DNA of 64,000 nucleotides, taken from the NCBI RefSeq assembly GCF_007858365.1, contig NZ_VFIO01000001.1, positions 1,240,001 to 1,304,000 of the forward strand, in the 5' to 3' direction. Below, piece by piece: positions 27,185 to 39,735 of this stretch. Under the pieces are notes generated by a model. The model searched no databases. It saw nothing but the letters and a program-made list of their open reading frames with translations, and was not told the DNA's origin. The position numbers and the translations under genes were made by a program. This DNA is from Pseudomonas saxonica. GTDB lineage: Bacteria > Pseudomonadota > Gammaproteobacteria > Pseudomonadales > Pseudomonadaceae. Each line of letters begins with the position of its first letter. The first letter of the stretch is position 1.

Positions 27185-27633
27185 GAAGCAGTTGCCAGTG
27201 CGTCGGCGGCAATCTGGCTGGTCAGGGTAATGGTTTGCCGTGCACCGATTTGCGAGGCCCTGCGAGCGTCACTCCACTCAAGGGTAATACTCACCTCCCG
27301 ATCAGTGACCGCAATCATGCCGGTCGCACTCTCCCCGCCGAACTCGAATATGGCGCGTTTGAAATCATTCAAGTCCTGATTAAGCGCACCGCTTGGAACT
27401 GCGCCGTCAGAGCTCGAATAGCGGTAATCGGCCTGTTCGTTCGCGCGTACCCGATCCAGCATGCCGTAAGCAATAAAGCTGGCCTGGGAGGTCATCAGCG
27501 CACTGTCTGTGTGTTTAAGGGCGCTGAGCTGAACCGCCGCAGCACCCAGCAAACCGCTGGATAAAATCAATGTCGCGACCATCACCTCAATCAAGGTCAT
27601 TGCGCATTGACGGTATTTGTGTGAGATAGCCAT
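27181..27633 (-). CDS. pilV: Minor pilin PilV
   Basis: The 150-residue protein has a leader MAISHKYRQCA followed by MTLIEVMVATLILSSGLLG with Glu5 and cleavage after Ala rather than Gly. AYGMLDRVRANEQADYRY is typical of PilV. Starts at 27642 or 27666 are also open; 27633 gives a normal short leader. It is the first gene of the minor pilin operon on this strand. Confidence 0.87.
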   Translation of the reverse strand: MAISHKYRQCAMTLIEVMVATLILSSGLLGAAAVQLSALKHTDSALMTSQASFIAYGMLDRVRANEQADYRYSSSDGAVPSGALNQDLNDFKRAIFEFGGESATGMIAVTDREVSITLEWSDARRASQIGARQTITLTSQIAADALATAS

Positions 27634-27885
27634 GTGCCCCATCCGTGAGCGTTTACTGGGCGACACGTCCTGTGTCGTCAGGAGTGAAGCCTAGCCCCGG
27701 AATATGGGCCTACCTGTAGGAGAACACTGGCAAGGCATACGGATTGTTCTTTAACTGAACCTAAACACGCCTTAAACATGATGAAACTGTTGCCAACATG
27801 GGCCTTTTAACCCTTGAGCTATACCTGAAAGCAGCCAACGAACAGCGCAAGGAGTGCGACTGCCAATCTGTCCAGGGAGGACATC

Positions 27886-28401
27886 GTGAACCAACAAGGC
27901 ATGAGCCTGATTCAACTGTTATTCGTTCTGCTGATCGTCGCGCTTAGCGCTCAATTCGCCAGTCCGGCTTATAACGTTCTGATTGAGCAGCAACGGCGGC
28001 AAGTTGCTGCACAGCAATTAGTCAGCAGCCTGCGCAACGCACGCGTCGAGGCGCTGGTGCGTCATCAGACTGTAGTGGTTCATGCATTGGGCGCAGATTG
28101 GAGCCAAGGCTGGCAGGTCATTCTGGACGTGAGTGGACGAGGACATCAGGACCCCAGCAACCCGGTACTGACACAAAGACAAGGCGACTCACGCATTCCA
28201 ATTGCCGGCAATACACCGGTCAGGCATTACGTGCGTTTTAACCCGCTGGGTGAACCCTTATTGAGTGGAGGCGCATTTCAAGCAGGAACGCTGCATGTTT
28301 GCCACGCAAGGACAGCGCAGAGCCACTTTCAAGTGGTGCTGGCAAAAACCGGGAGGATCAGCCTGCGCAACGATAAAGCCGCGCAGGCGTTATGCGCTTA
28401 A
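27886..28401 (+). CDS. GspH/FimT-type pseudopilin
   Basis: The 171-residue protein starts with GTG behind a GGAGGA site; the leader MNQQG precedes [15 protein letters not shown]. Position 5 of the mature helix is Gln, not the usual Glu. The region [25 protein letters not shown] is the GspH/FimT signature. It diverges from pilV, as fimT/fimU lie next to pilV in P. aeruginosa, but only one such gene is present here. Its stop overlaps the convergent ispH stop by four bases. Confidence 0.85.
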   Translation: MNQQGMSLIQLLFVLLIVALSAQFASPAYNVLIEQQRRQVAAQQLVSSLRNARVEALVRHQTVVVHALGADWSQGWQVILDVSGRGHQDPSNPVLTQRQGDSRIPIAGNTPVRHYVRFNPLGEPLLSGGAFQAGTLHVCHARTAQSHFQVVLAKTGRISLRNDKAAQALCA

Positions 28402-29345
28402 AGCAGCGAGCGAACGCGCAGCTCTTTGGGCATGGAGAACGTAATGTTCTCTTCGCGACCGGCCAATTCATCAGCGCCGGTTGCGCCCCAGGCGTGCAAT
28501 TGCTGGATCACGCCACGAACCAATACTTCAGGCGCAGAAGCACCGGCAGTAATACCGATACTCTGAACGCCGTCGAACCAGTCTTTCTGCATGTCTTCGG
28601 CACCATCGATCAGGTAAGCCGGAGTTTTCATGCGTTCCGCCAGCTCACGCAGACGGTTCGAGTTAGAGCTGTTCGGGCTGCCCACCACCAGCACCACGTC
28701 ACACTCGTCGGCCAGTTGCTTGACGGCATCCTGACGATTTTGGGTGGCGTAGCAGATGTCATCCTTGCGCGGGCCACCAATAGCTGGAAAGCGGGTGCGC
28801 AAGGCGTCGATGACTCGGCTGGTGTCGTCCATAGATAGCGTGGTTTGTGTGACAAACGCCAGTTTTTCCGGGTTTTTCACTTGCAGGTTGGCGACGTCTT
28901 TCTCATCTTCAACCAGATAAATAGCGCCGCCATTACTGGCGTCGTATTGGCCCATTGTGCCCTCAACCTCCGGGTGGCCGGCATGACCAATCAGAATGCA
29001 TTCGCGACCGTCGCGGCTATAACGAGCCACTTCGATATGCACCTTGGTCACCAGCGGACAGGTGGCATCGAATACTTTCAGGCCACGACCAGCGGCTTCG
29101 GTACGCACGGCCTGGGATACACCGTGAGCACTGAAGATGACGATGACGTCATCCGGAACTTGGTCCAGCTCTTCGACAAAGATCGCGCCACGGGAGCGCA
29201 GGTCTTCAACGACGAATTTGTTGTGCACCACTTCGTGGCGGACGTAGATAGGCGGACCGAATACTTCGAGAGCGCGATTGACGATTTCAATCGCCCGATC
29301 CACCCCAGCGCAAAAGCCACGGGGGTTGGCGAGTTTGATGTGCAT
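28398..29345 (-). CDS. ispH: 4-hydroxy-3-methylbut-2-enyl diphosphate reductase
   Basis: IspH is the last enzyme of the MEP isoprenoid pathway and makes IPP and DMAPP with a 4Fe-4S cluster. The 315-residue protein has the three cluster cysteines: Cys12 in [12 protein letters not shown], the one in [12 protein letters not shown] near residue 96 and the one in [11 protein letters not shown] near 197. It ends the murJ-ribF-ileS-lspA-fkpB-ispH run on this strand. Confidence 0.97.
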   Translation of the reverse strand: MHIKLANPRGFCAGVDRAIEIVNRALEVFGPPIYVRHEVVHNKFVVEDLRSRGAIFVEELDQVPDDVIVIFSAHGVSQAVRTEAAGRGLKVFDATCPLVTKVHIEVARYSRDGRECILIGHAGHPEVEGTMGQYDASNGGAIYLVEDEKDVANLQVKNPEKLAFVTQTTLSMDDTSRVIDALRTRFPAIGGPRKDDICYATQNRQDAVKQLADECDVVLVVGSPNSSNSNRLRELAERMKTPAYLIDGAEDMQKDWFDGVQSIGITAGASAPEVLVRGVIQQLHAWGATGADELAGREENITFSMPKELRVRSLL

Positions 29346-29386
29346 GCTAGGCCTCGTGGGACGCGCAGAGAAATAATGCCAATCAG

Positions 29387-29405
29387 GCCCGGCTTTCGCC
29401 GGGCA
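29387..29405. terminator. Hairpin between fkpB and ispH
   Basis: GCCCGGC and GCCGGGC arms with a four-base loop lie between the fkpB stop and ispH. No U tract follows, so it may only modulate operon expression. Confidence 0.4.
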
Positions 29406-29410
29406 CTGAG

Positions 29411-29848
29411 TTACAGCGCTTTGACTTCGAAGATTTCCACGTCGAAGGTCAGGGTCTTGCCTGCCAACGGGTGGTTGAAATCGATAGTCACTTGCTCATC
29501 ATCAAAGGCTTTGACCACACCCGGCAACTCGGTGTTGGCGGCATCATTGAAGATGACCAGCAAACCTTCCGACAACTCCATGTCATTAAACTGGGAGCGC
29601 GCAATGATTTGTACGTTTTGCGGGTTAGGCTGACCGAAGGCGTTTTCCGGCAGGATCTGCAGCTCGCGCTTGTCGCCTGCCTTGAAACCAAACAGGGCGG
29701 CTTCGAATCCCGGTAACAGGCTACCGTCGCCGACCTTGAAAGTGGCAGGCGATTTGTCAAAGGTGCTGTCAACGGTGTCGCCATTTTCAAGACGCAGAGC
29801 GAAATGCAAAGTGACTTGCGTGTTCTGGCCAATACGTTGCTCAGTCAT
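29411..29848 (-). CDS. fkpB: FKBP-type peptidyl-prolyl isomerase FkpB (SlpA)
   Basis: This 145-residue SlyD-like peptidyl-prolyl isomerase has the FKBP core ([21 protein letters not shown] at the start) with an inserted IF chaperone domain and no His-rich tail. It overlaps lspA by eight bases, and the lspA-fkpB-ispH order is the classical one. It probably acts as a cytosolic folding helper. Confidence 0.95.
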   Translation of the reverse strand: MTEQRIGQNTQVTLHFALRLENGDTVDSTFDKSPATFKVGDGSLLPGFEAALFGFKAGDKRELQILPENAFGQPNPQNVQIIARSQFNDMELSEGLLVIFNDAANTELPGVVKAFDDEQVTIDFNHPLAGKTLTFDVEIFEVKAL

Positions 29849-30359
29849 GAGCGGGTTCTCCGGACTTTTTACTTTTAAACATATCCAGTGCCAGCATCAC
29901 TGCCCCTACACAAATCGCACTGTCGGCGAAGTTGAATGCAGGGAAGTACCAGCGATTTTGCCAATGCACCAGAATGAAATCGACGACATGTCCGTAGGCA
30001 ATGCGGTCATAGAGGTTGCCCAAGGCACCTCCAAGAATCAGTGCAAGCGCGATGGCCAGCCAAGTGTCATTGCGCCCAAGACGCTTGAGCCACACCACCA
30101 GCACGGCACTGACCACCACAGCAATCAATGCGAACAGCCAACGCTGCCAACCCGCACTTTCAGCCAGAAAGCTGAAGGCCGCACCTTCGTTGTAAGCCAG
30201 CGTCCAGCTAAAGAGGTCAGGTATGACCACAATCTGCTGGTACAAATGCAGCGCGTTATCAAAATAGACCTTGCTGGTCAGGTCAATGACCAGAACCAGC
30301 ACAGTCAACCAGAGCCAGCCCAGGCGCCCGAAGCGCCCGGCAGTGCTGGTGTTAGGCAT
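29841..30359 (-). CDS. lspA: Lipoprotein signal peptidase
   Basis: LspA removes signal peptides from prolipoproteins at the inner membrane. The 172-residue protein has four membrane helices and the aspartate dyad Asp127 (GHVVDFI) and Asp146 (FNFADSA), with NLYDR at 115-119. I chose ATG 30359, which overlaps the ileS stop by eight bases; the frame is open 13 codons further upstream inside ileS. Confidence 0.96.
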   Translation of the reverse strand: MPNTSTAGRFGRLGWLWLTVLVLVIDLTSKVYFDNALHLYQQIVVIPDLFSWTLAYNEGAAFSFLAESAGWQRWLFALIAVVVSAVLVVWLKRLGRNDTWLAIALALILGGALGNLYDRIAYGHVVDFILVHWQNRWYFPAFNFADSAICVGAVMLALDMFKSKKSGEPAHD

Positions 30360-33183
30360 AGTGACGTACCTCGCCGGCGCCGCTGATGTTGTCGACACAA
30401 CGACCGCAGATTTCCGGATGCTCCGGGTTCACGCCAACGTCTTCACGGCAATGCCAGCAGCGCGCGCACTTGGCGTGTACAGACTTGACCACTTTGAGCT
30501 TGAGGCCCGGTACTTCAGTGACCACAGCATCGGCAGGTGCCAGTGCAAACGGCGCAACGCTGGCGGTGGAAGTGATCAGTACAAAGCGCAGCTCGTTGCT
30601 CAGCTTGGACAGGTCGGCCGCCAGCTCTTCTTCGGCAAACAGAGTGACTTCAGCCTGCAAGTTACCGCCAATAGCCTTGGCCGCGCGCAGGTTTTCCATC
30701 TCTTTGTTGACCGCAACCTTAACCGCCATGATCCGCTCCCAGTAGGCGCGGTCCAGCTCGGTGCCTTCCGGCAATTCGCTCAGGCCTTCGTACCAGGTGT
30801 TCAGCATGACCGACTCGTTACGCTCGCCCGGCAGGTATTGCCACAATTCGTCCGCGGTGAACGCCAGGATCGGCGCGATCCAGCGAACCAAGGCTTCGGA
30901 GATGTGGAACAGCGCGGTCTGGCACGAACGGCGAGCCTTGCTGTTGGCGCCGGTGGTGTACTGGCGGTCCTTGATGATGTCGAGATAGAAGCCGCCCAGC
31001 TCCTGAACGCAGAAGTTGTGCACCTTGGAGTAAACGTTCCAAAAACGGTATTCGCCGTAATGCAGTTCCAGCTCACGTTGCAGCAACAACGCACGATCCA
31101 CAGCCCAACGGTCCAGTGCCAGCATTTCTTCGGCAGGCAGGATGTCAGTGGCCGGGTTGAAGCCGGTCAGGTTGGAGAGCAGGAAGCGCGCGGTGTTACG
31201 GATACGACGATAGGCGTCGGCACTGCGTTGCAGAATCTGGTCGGAAACCGCGATTTCACCCGAGTAGTCAGTCGAGGCCACCCACAGGCGCATGATGTCG
31301 GCACCCAAGGTGTCATTGACCTTTTGCGGAGCAATGACATTGCCCAGGGACTTGGACATTTTGCGGCCTGCTTCGTCCACAGTGAAACCGTGGGTCAGCA
31401 ACTCGCGATAGGGCGCGTGGTTGTCGATGGCGCAGCCGGTCAACAACGACGAGTGGAACCAGCCACGGTGTTGGTCCGAACCTTCAAGGTACAGGTCGGC
31501 ACGCGGGCCGCTTTCGTGGCCCATCGGGTGCGAACCACGCAGTACGTGCCAGTGTGTGGTACCCGAATCGAACCAGACGTCCAGCGTGTCGCTGATTTTG
31601 TCGTACAGCGGCGCTTCGTCGCCCAGCAGCTCGGCGGCATCCAGCTTGAACCACGCCTCGATACCTTCAACTTCAACGCGCTTGGCCACTTCTTCCATCA
31701 TTTCGACGGTGCGCGGGTGCAGCTCGCCGCTTTCCTTGTTCAGGAAGAACGGGATCGGCACGCCCCAGTTACGTTGACGCGAGATGCACCAGTCTGGACG
31801 GTTGGCGATCATCGAGTGCAGGCGAGCCTGGCCCCATGCGGGTACGAACTGGGTGTCTTCGATGGCCTGAAGTGCGCGGGTGCGCAGGGTGTCGCCTTCG
31901 ACGGGCTCTTTGTCCATGCCGATAAACCACTGCGCGGTAGCGCGGTAGATCAGCGGCGTCTTGTGGCGCCAGCAGTGCATATAGCTGTGGCTGATGGTCT
32001 CGGTGAACATCAACGAACCGACTTCGATCAGTTTGTCGATGATGTTCTGGTTGGCTTTCCAGATGAACTGGCCACCGAAGAATTCCAGCGACGGCACATA
32101 TACGCCGTTGCTTTGAACCGGATTGATGATGTCGTCGTTGACCATGCCATAGGCTTTGCAGGTCACGAAGTCGTCTACGCCATAAGCCGGTGCGGAGTGA
32201 ACCACGCCCGTGCCTGCGCCCAGCTCAACGTAATCGGCCAGGTAAACAGGCGACAGACGGTCGTAGAACGGGTGACGGAAGTTGATCAGTTCCAACGCCG
32301 TACCGGTCGTGGTGGCGATGACCGAACCTTGCAGGTTGTAGCGCGCCAGACTCGCCTCGACCAGCTCTTCAGCCAGCACCAGCAGTTTGTCGCCCACGTC
32401 GACCAGCGCGTAGGTGAACTCAGGGTGCACGTTAAGTGCCTGGTTCGCCGGGATGGTCCACGGGGTGGTGGTCCAGATCACGATCGAGGTCGGCTTGCTC
32501 AAGGCAGCCAGACCGAAGGCTTCGGCCAACTTGGCTTCATCGGCAACCGGGAAGGCAACGTCGATGGCAGCGGACTTTTTGTCCTGGTATTCAACTTCAG
32601 CTTCAGCCAGTGCCGAGCCGCAGTCGAAACACCAGTTCACAGGCTTAAGGCCCTTGAACACGAAACCGCCCTTGACGATTTCGGCCAATGCTCGAATTTC
32701 ACCGGCTTCGTTTTTGAAGTCCATGGTTTTGTACGGGTTGGCGAAATCGCCCAACACGCCCAAACGGATGAACTCGGATTTCTGACCTTCGATCTGCTCG
32801 GTTGCGTACGCACGGCACAGCTCGCGGGTTTTATCCGCGCTCAGGTTTTTACCGTGGGTCACTTCAACCTTGTGCTCGATCGGCAGGCCGTGGCAGTCCC
32901 AGCCCGGCACATACGGCGCATCAAAACCCGACAGGGTTTTGGAGCGGATAATCATGTCCTTGAGGATCTTGTTCAGCGCATGACCGATGTGGATGGTGCC
33001 GTTGGCGTACGGAGGACCGTCGTGAAGTACGAACTTCGGACGATCCTTGCCAATCTCGCGCAACTTCCCGTACAGGCCAATGCTGTCCCAGCGCTGCAAA
33101 ATTTGCGGTTCGCGCTGTGGCAGGCCGGCCTTCATTGGGAAGGCTGTGTCCGGAAGGTTTAGCGTGGCTTTGTAGTCGGTCAT
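30352..33183 (-). CDS. ileS: Isoleucyl-tRNA synthetase
   Basis: IleS charges tRNA-Ile. The 943-residue class I synthetase has [16 protein letters not shown] (HIGH motif, near residue 60), the editing domain in the middle, KMSKS in [13 protein letters not shown] and a C-terminal zinc site ([12 protein letters not shown] and CGRC). It overlaps ribF upstream by ATGA and lspA downstream, so the run is one operon. The length is standard. Confidence 0.98.
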   Translation of the reverse strand: MTDYKATLNLPDTAFPMKAGLPQREPQILQRWDSIGLYGKLREIGKDRPKFVLHDGPPYANGTIHIGHALNKILKDMIIRSKTLSGFDAPYVPGWDCHGLPIEHKVEVTHGKNLSADKTRELCRAYATEQIEGQKSEFIRLGVLGDFANPYKTMDFKNEAGEIRALAEIVKGGFVFKGLKPVNWCFDCGSALAEAEVEYQDKKSAAIDVAFPVADEAKLAEAFGLAALSKPTSIVIWTTTPWTIPANQALNVHPEFTYALVDVGDKLLVLAEELVEASLARYNLQGSVIATTTGTALELINFRHPFYDRLSPVYLADYVELGAGTGVVHSAPAYGVDDFVTCKAYGMVNDDIINPVQSNGVYVPSLEFFGGQFIWKANQNIIDKLIEVGSLMFTETISHSYMHCWRHKTPLIYRATAQWFIGMDKEPVEGDTLRTRALQAIEDTQFVPAWGQARLHSMIANRPDWCISRQRNWGVPIPFFLNKESGELHPRTVEMMEEVAKRVEVEGIEAWFKLDAAELLGDEAPLYDKISDTLDVWFDSGTTHWHVLRGSHPMGHESGPRADLYLEGSDQHRGWFHSSLLTGCAIDNHAPYRELLTHGFTVDEAGRKMSKSLGNVIAPQKVNDTLGADIMRLWVASTDYSGEIAVSDQILQRSADAYRRIRNTARFLLSNLTGFNPATDILPAEEMLALDRWAVDRALLLQRELELHYGEYRFWNVYSKVHNFCVQELGGFYLDIIKDRQYTTGANSKARRSCQTALFHISEALVRWIAPILAFTADELWQYLPGERNESVMLNTWYEGLSELPEGTELDRAYWERIMAVKVAVNKEMENLRAAKAIGGNLQAEVTLFAEEELAADLSKLSNELRFVLITSTASVAPFALAPADAVVTEVPGLKLKVVKSVHAKCARCWHCREDVGVNPEHPEICGRCVDNISGAGEVRHYA

Positions 33184-34130
33184 TTCAGGCTCTTTTTAAG
33201 CGGTTGACCCAGCCAGAAGGCTCGGGCGGCGGCGACGTCCGCATTGATCGCCGTCTTGAGCGCCTCAAGGGAGGCGAAACGCTGCTCATCACGCAGCTTG
33301 TGGTGGAATGCCACGGTCAATCGTCGGCCATACACATCGCCGGCGAAATCTAATAGATGTACTTCAAGATGGGCGCTGCCATCCCCTGCTACGGTGGGTC
33401 TGACGCCGATATTGGCGACACCCGGCCAGGTTTTTCCGTCGATTTCAACGCTGACCACATAAACACCGGTCAACGGAGCGCGACGACGCTTGAGCTGGAT
33501 ATTAGCGGTTGGTGTGCCCAGTTGGCGCGCCAGTTTCTGACCGTGCAGAACCCTGCCTTCAATGGTGAAGGGGCGCCCGAGCAAACGTTCTGCGAGGCCG
33601 AAATCTGCACTGGCCAAGGCGTCTCGCACCTTGGTACTGCTGATTCGTACGCCATCAAGCTCAACGGTTTGCGCCGCTTCGACCGTAAATTTCTGCATCA
33701 GCCCTGCTTGCTGCAGGAAGTCAAAGTCGCCCACCCGGTCACAGCCAAAGCGGAAGTCGTCGCCGACTTCAAGGTGCTGAACACCCAGGCCGTCAACCAG
33801 AATGGTATCAACGAACTCTGCGGCGCTGAGTTTGCACAAGCGTTGGTTAAACGCCAGGCACAAGACCCGATCAACCCCGGCGTCGGCCAACAACTGCAGC
33901 TTGTCGCGCAGGCGTGCCAGACGGGCCGGAGCCGTTTCAGGGGCAAAGAACTCGCGCGGCTGCGGCTCAAAAATCACCACGCAGCTGGGCACGCCCAACT
34001 CCAGTGCACGCTCACGCAGTCGCTCCAGGATAGCCTGGTGACCACGGTGTACACCGTCAAAGTTGCCAATAGTGGCGACACAGCCCCGATGCTGGGGCCG
34101 CAAATTGTGTAGGCCTAGAACCAGCTGCAT
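33180..34130 (-). CDS. ribF: Bifunctional riboflavin kinase / FAD synthetase
   Basis: RibF phosphorylates riboflavin to FMN and adenylylates it to FAD. The 316-residue protein has the N-terminal adenylyltransferase domain with [14 protein letters not shown] (about 18-31) and the C-terminal kinase domain with [12 protein letters not shown] and [11 protein letters not shown]. The start at 34130 ([10 protein letters not shown]) fits the family; longer open starts lack homology. It is downstream of murJ and overlaps ileS. Confidence 0.96.
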   Translation of the reverse strand: MQLVLGLHNLRPQHRGCVATIGNFDGVHRGHQAILERLRERALELGVPSCVVIFEPQPREFFAPETAPARLARLRDKLQLLADAGVDRVLCLAFNQRLCKLSAAEFVDTILVDGLGVQHLEVGDDFRFGCDRVGDFDFLQQAGLMQKFTVEAAQTVELDGVRISSTKVRDALASADFGLAERLLGRPFTIEGRVLHGQKLARQLGTPTANIQLKRRRAPLTGVYVVSVEIDGKTWPGVANIGVRPTVAGDGSAHLEVHLLDFAGDVYGRRLTVAFHHKLRDEQRFASLEALKTAINADVAAARAFWLGQPLKKSLK

Positions 34131-34248
34131 AACGCGCTTCTTGCTCATAAAGTGGCCGATTATAACCACACCCGGCCCGCTACGACAGGCAACTGCACAC
34201 GGCAAATCGAGTGAAATCGACAAAATGGACGTCTGACAGGTCATTACC

Positions 34249-35787
34249 TTACATAAGAGACTTGCGGGCGAAATCCCTCAAACGCAAGCCCAGCAGCAAT
34301 AACATGCCGAAATAAGTCGCAACACCGGCAATCACCAGGCCGCCCAGACGAATAAACCGCTCGAGCATATGACCGTGATCCCAGGCGGGCATCAACTGCA
34401 TAAGGCCCAACAATACGGCGGACATCACAGCCACTGCCACCGCCAGTTTGAACAGGTATTTCGTCCAGCCGGGCTGCGCCACAAACAGCTTTTGCTTACG
34501 CAACTGCCAAAACAGCAGGCCGGCATTGATGCAGGCCCCCACACTGATAGCCAAGGCGAGGCCGGCGTGTTGCAGCGGCACAATAAAAACCAGGTTGAGC
34601 AACTGAGTGATGATCAACGTGAACACAGCGATTTTCACCGGCGTGCGAATGTTTTGCTGAGCATAGAACCCAGGCGCTAACACCTTGATCAAAATCAGCC
34701 CGAGCAAACCGACGGAATAGGCAACCAGTGCGCGTTGGGTCATCGAGGCATCAAATGCACTGAATTCACCGTACTGAAACAGCGAAACCGTCAGTGGTTC
34801 AGCCAGGATAGCCAGAGCCAGCGAGCACGGCAGCACCAGTACAAAACACAGGCGCAAGCCCCAGTCGAGGATCCGCGAGTATTCCTGGCGGTCTTTGCTG
34901 GCATAGGTTTTGGACAGGGTGGGCAACAGGATCGTGCCCAGCGCGACGCCCAGCACTCCCGATGGCAACTCCATCAAGCGGTCGGCGTAATACATCCAGG
35001 ATACGGAACCCGCGACCAGAAATGACGCAAAAATGGTGTTGATGATCAGCGAAATCTGGCTAACCGAAACCCCGAGAATGGCCGGCAGCATCAGCTTCAT
35101 GACTCGCCACACACCGGTATCGCGCAGGTTGATTCGTGGCAGCACCAACATGCCGATTTTCTTCAGATGCGGCAGCTGGAACAGCAATTGGGCCAAACCG
35201 CCCACCAGCACAGCCCAACCCAACGCCATGACGGGCGGATCGAAATATGGCGTCAGAAACAGAGCGAAAATAATCATGCTCACGTTCAGCAGCGTCGGCA
35301 CAAACGCGGGCACCGAAAAACGGTTCCAGGTATTGAGAATGGCACCGGCCAATGAAGACAACGAAATCAACAATATGTAGGGAAACGTAACCCGCAACAT
35401 CTCGGAGGTCAGTTCGAATTTCTCCGGCGATGTGGCAAAACCGGGCGCTGTCGCCCAAATAACCCAAGGTGCAGCCACCATGCCGAGTACGGTGACTATG
35501 GCCAGCACCAGCGTCAGTAAACCGGCCACGTACGCCACAAAGGTGCGCGTGGCTTCTTCCCCTTGCTGACTTTTGTATTCCGCCAGAATGGGCACGAATG
35601 CTTGAGAAAAAGCCCCCTCGGCGAAAATTCTGCGCAGCAGATTGGGCAATTTAAAGGCAATAAAGAACGCATCCGTGGCCATTCCAGCACCAAATGTACG
35701 CGCGATGATGGTGTCCCGAATAAAGCCCAAAACCCTTGAAATCATTGTGATAGAGCTGACGGCTGCTAGCGATTTGAGCAAATTCAT
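34249..35787 (-). CDS. murJ: Lipid II flippase MurJ
   Basis: MurJ flips lipid II across the inner membrane for peptidoglycan synthesis. The 512-residue MOP-superfamily protein has 14 predicted membrane segments and begins with [20 protein letters not shown], a conserved family start with the arginine used for substrate binding. The position before ribF and divergent from rpsT is standard in Pseudomonas. Confidence 0.97.
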   Translation of the reverse strand: MNLLKSLAAVSSITMISRVLGFIRDTIIARTFGAGMATDAFFIAFKLPNLLRRIFAEGAFSQAFVPILAEYKSQQGEEATRTFVAYVAGLLTLVLAIVTVLGMVAAPWVIWATAPGFATSPEKFELTSEMLRVTFPYILLISLSSLAGAILNTWNRFSVPAFVPTLLNVSMIIFALFLTPYFDPPVMALGWAVLVGGLAQLLFQLPHLKKIGMLVLPRINLRDTGVWRVMKLMLPAILGVSVSQISLIINTIFASFLVAGSVSWMYYADRLMELPSGVLGVALGTILLPTLSKTYASKDRQEYSRILDWGLRLCFVLVLPCSLALAILAEPLTVSLFQYGEFSAFDASMTQRALVAYSVGLLGLILIKVLAPGFYAQQNIRTPVKIAVFTLIITQLLNLVFIVPLQHAGLALAISVGACINAGLLFWQLRKQKLFVAQPGWTKYLFKLAVAVAVMSAVLLGLMQLMPAWDHGHMLERFIRLGGLVIAGVATYFGMLLLLGLRLRDFARKSLM

Positions 35788-35956
35788 TGAAAGAGTTTTT
35801 GCCTATAGAGAAAGAGCAGGCGAACAAAGCGTCCACTTATGCGATACTGCGCGCCGCAACAGCACAGAGCCAAGCTCGCGAGTTTACAGGTCAAGCGCCG
35901 GAAATAAATCTCCCGTCTCCCTCGATCCACCACTCAGCGGATCTTATCAATCGCCC

Positions 35957-35985
35957 TTGACAAGAGTTGTCGTCATCGGCATGAT
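35957..35985 (+). promoter_or_regulatory. Probable rpsT promoter
   Basis: A perfect TTGACA (35957-35962) is followed after 17 bases by CATGAT (35980-35985), about 53 bases before the rpsT start. The minus-10 box matches four of six consensus bases. Confidence 0.55.
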
Positions 35986-36037
35986 TCGCGGCCTATTTTG
36001 TTTGTTATTTCCCAAAAGTCTTTCGAGGAGCTCGACG

Positions 36038-36316
36038 GTGGCCAACACACCTTCCGCCAAAAAACGTGCAAAACAGGCTGAGAAGCGTCGCAGCCACAAC
36101 GCCAGCCTGCGTTCCATGGTTCGTACCTACATCAAGAATGTAGTTAAAGCCATCGACGCAAAAGACGCTGCTAAAGCGCAAGCTGCTTATGTTCTGGCTG
36201 TTCCTGTTATCGACCGTATGGCCGATAAAGGCATCATCCACAAGAACAAAGCTGCTCGCCATAAGAGCCGCCTGAATGGCCACGTCAAGGCGTTGAACCT
36301 TGCGACTGCCGCTTAA
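36038..36316 (+). CDS. rpsT: 30S ribosomal protein S20
   Basis: S20 binds 16S rRNA early in 30S assembly. The 92-residue basic protein begins [20 protein letters not shown] after a GTG start at 36038 behind a GAGGAG site. The sequence is lysine- and alanine-rich and helical, as expected. Use of a non-AUG start resembles E. coli rpsT (UUG), where it takes part in autogenous control. Confidence 0.97.
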   Translation: MANTPSAKKRAKQAEKRRSHNASLRSMVRTYIKNVVKAIDAKDAAKAQAAYVLAVPVIDRMADKGIIHKNKAARHKSRLNGHVKALNLATAA

Positions 36317-36335
36317 GCGATAAGCTTTTTAAAAA

Positions 36336-36358
36336 ACCGACCCTAGGGTCGGTTTTTT
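36336..36358 (+). terminator. Terminator of rpsT
   Basis: AACCGACCC and GGGTCGGTT arms form a nine-base-pair stem with a two-base spacer, flanked by A and T tracts, 20 bases after the rpsT stop. Confidence 0.88.
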
Positions 36359-36392
36359 ATTGCCTCAGAATTGATCTCGATCCTGTAGTCAC

Positions 36393-36523
36393 TGAGGAGC
36401 GCAGCGAGGCTGCGAGCGACGGCAAAGCCGTCGTAAACCATGAGATTGCGAGCATCCAGCCTGAACGCACCCGCAGAATTTGCGACCGCTTCGCGCTCGA
36501 ACGCAGCCTCGCTACGCTCCTCA
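36393..36523. repeat. REP/BIME-type inverted repeat pair
   Basis: Two arms of about 22 bases (36393-36414 and 36501-36522, one mismatch in the core) are inverted to each other. Between them lie a GACGGC/GCCGTC hairpin and a second REP-like motif. The composition is typical of Pseudomonas extragenic palindromes. It lies between the ends of rpsT and creA. Confidence 0.8.
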
Positions 36524-36552
36524 GCTGCTACAAAACCAGGGAGAGGCAGGCA

Positions 36553-36583
36553 ATAAAAAACCGCGATATACGCGGTTTTTTTA
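36553..36583 (-). terminator. Terminator of creA
   Basis: AACCGCG and CGCGGTT arms are flanked by A and T tracts just after the creA stop. It could work on both strands. Confidence 0.8.
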
Positions 36584-36593
36584 TTTAAGCGCT

Positions 36594-37055
36594 TTAGCCC
36601 TGAGGCCACGGCAGAATCGGAATGGCCGTCACCGCATTCTGCGGGCTACCTTCGATCAAGCGATCGCTGTACACAAGATAAACCAGGGTATTGCGCTTCT
36701 TGTCGAGGAAGCGCACGACCTGCATGGTCTTGAACACCAGCGATGTCCGCTCCTTGAACACCTCCTCGCCATCTTTAAGTTCGCCCTTGAAGCTGATAGG
36801 CCCCGTCTGACGACAAGCAATAGACGCTTCAGCACGATCCTCAGCCAAGCCCAAACCACCTTTCATACCGCCTGTCTTGGCACGCGACAGGTAGCAGGTC
36901 ACGCCTTCAACCTTGGGATCATCGAATGCCTCGACCACAATGCGGTCATTGGGCCCAACCAATTTGAAGACCGTCGACACCGAGCCAATTTCTTCCGCCG
37001 ATGCCATTAACGGCATCATCAACATCAAACCCAACAGCCCGCCAATCAAGCGCAT
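36594..37055 (-). CDS. creA: CreA family periplasmic protein
   Basis: The 153-residue protein has a signal peptide ([20 protein letters not shown], cut before EEIGS) and the CreA core with [22 protein letters not shown] and [10 protein letters not shown], including two cysteines that may pair. Its function is unknown. I placed the start at 37055 behind a GAGGTG site; a start six codons earlier is open. It lies between rpsT and proB. Confidence 0.92.
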   Translation of the reverse strand: MRLIGGLLGLMLMMPLMASAEEIGSVSTVFKLVGPNDRIVVEAFDDPKVEGVTCYLSRAKTGGMKGGLGLAEDRAEASIACRQTGPISFKGELKDGEEVFKERTSLVFKTMQVVRFLDKKRNTLVYLVYSDRLIEGSPQNAVTAIPILPWPQG

Positions 37056-37069
37056 TCCACACCTCAAAA

Positions 37070-38188
37070 TCAAACCAGAATCAGGTTATCGCGATGAACC
37101 AGTTCCGGCTCTGCCATATACCCCAGCACACCGACAATCGCATCTGACGGCAGCCCAATTATTTTTTGCGCTTCCGGCGCGCTGTAGTTGGCCAGCCCAC
37201 GCGCAATTTCTCGCCCATCGGCCGCTACACAGACCACCATCTCGCCCCGGCGAAAACCGCCCTGCACCGCCTTCACGCCCACCGGCAACAAACTTTTATT
37301 GCCTTTGGACAAAGCAGCGACAGCACCGTCATCCAGCACCAGCGTGCCACGCGTCTGTAAATGCCCGGCCAGCCACTGTTTGCGTGCAGCCAACAGGCCG
37401 CGCTCAGGGGACAGCAAGGTACCTATGCGCTCGCCAGCCTTGAGCCGATCCAGCACACGCTCCAGCCTGCCACCGACAATAATGGTGTGCGCGCCCGAAC
37501 GCGCAGCCAGTCGCGCAGCACGCAACTTGGTCTGCATTCCGCCACGACCCAGCGCACCGCCCGTGCCACCGGCCACAGCATCAAGCGCAGGGTCGTCGGC
37601 ACGCGCCTCGTAAATCATTTTTGCATCGGGATTATTACGCGGATCCGCATCAAACATGCCGTCGCGATCGGTCAAAATAACCAGCAAATCCGCTTCGACC
37701 AGATTGGCGACCAGTGCAGCCAGCGTGTCGTTATCACCAAAACGAATCTCGTCGGTAACGACCGTGTCATTTTCATTGATGACCGGGATCACACCCAACT
37801 CAACCAAGGCACGCAAGGTGCTTCGCGCGTTCAGATAGCGCTTGCGGTCAGACAAGTCATCATGGGTCAGCAGAATTTGCGCGGTATGCCGTGAGTGCTC
37901 GGCAAAGCTCGACTCCCAAGCCTGCACCAGCCCCATCTGGCCAATGGCAGCAGCGGCCTGTAACTCATGCATGGCACTCGGTCGTACCGTCCAGCCCAAG
38001 CGACTCATGCCCGCCGCCACCGCACCGGAGGAAACCAGCACCAACTCCACGCCTGCCTCGTGCAGGGCGACCATTTGCTCGACCCAGACACCCATTGCTG
38101 CGCGATCCAGACCCTTGCCATCTGCCGTCAGTAATGCGCTGCCGATCTTCACGACCCAACGTTGCGCACCCGTCACCTTGCTCCGCAT
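37070..38188 (-). CDS. proB: Glutamate 5-kinase
   Basis: ProB phosphorylates glutamate in the first step of proline synthesis. The 372-residue protein has the amino acid kinase domain ([34 protein letters not shown]) and a C-terminal PUA domain from about residue 280. Three adjacent start codons are present; the ATG at 38188 fits the family start MRSKVTG. It is downstream of obgE on the same strand. Confidence 0.96.
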   Translation of the reverse strand: MRSKVTGAQRWVVKIGSALLTADGKGLDRAAMGVWVEQMVALHEAGVELVLVSSGAVAAGMSRLGWTVRPSAMHELQAAAAIGQMGLVQAWESSFAEHSRHTAQILLTHDDLSDRKRYLNARSTLRALVELGVIPVINENDTVVTDEIRFGDNDTLAALVANLVEADLLVILTDRDGMFDADPRNNPDAKMIYEARADDPALDAVAGGTGGALGRGGMQTKLRAARLAARSGAHTIIVGGRLERVLDRLKAGERIGTLLSPERGLLAARKQWLAGHLQTRGTLVLDDGAVAALSKGNKSLLPVGVKAVQGGFRRGEMVVCVAADGREIARGLANYSAPEAQKIIGLPSDAIVGVLGYMAEPELVHRDNLILV

Positions 38189-38266
38189 CATCACTCAACC
38201 TATGCCTGAGAGCAGCGCGACCGAGCGCTGCCCATGGAATTATTTTGACCTCTGTACCACAGATGC

Positions 38267-38292
38267 TAAAACGCCGCTCAATTGAGCGGCGC
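38267..38292 (-). terminator. Terminator-like hairpin after obgE
   Basis: CGCCGCTCAATTGAGCGGCG is a perfect palindrome followed on the minus strand by four Us. It lies between obgE and proB. Confidence 0.65.
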
Positions 38293-38311
38293 TGTAGTTT
38301 ACTGCAACAAA

Positions 38312-39556
<1,245 letters not shown>

Positions 39557-39691
39557 TCATCAGGACGAGCCGATTAAAACCAAGACATAAGACTCTTGCA
39601 AAAATGAGCGCAGCGACCTCAATCAACGTCCGTTAAATCCAGCGCCAGCAGCCCATACAAACAGTTTTGCAAGAGACTCACCCCACAAACG

Positions 39692-39718
39692 AAAAAGCCC
39701 CGTCGCAAGACAGGGCTC
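39692..39718 (-). terminator. Terminator of rplU-rpmA
   Basis: AGCCC and GGGCT arms with an inner GTC/GAC pairing and a GCAA loop are followed on the minus strand by five Us, 18 bases after rpmA. Confidence 0.7.
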
Positions 39719-39735
39719 TTCCAGCTACCAAGCTA

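Noticed and set aside
30271..33162. Open frame of 963 codons on the plus strand opposite ileS
   Set aside because: It is antisense to a complete isoleucyl-tRNA synthetase, has no ribosome site and overlaps lspA; typical of high-G+C codon-bias shadows.
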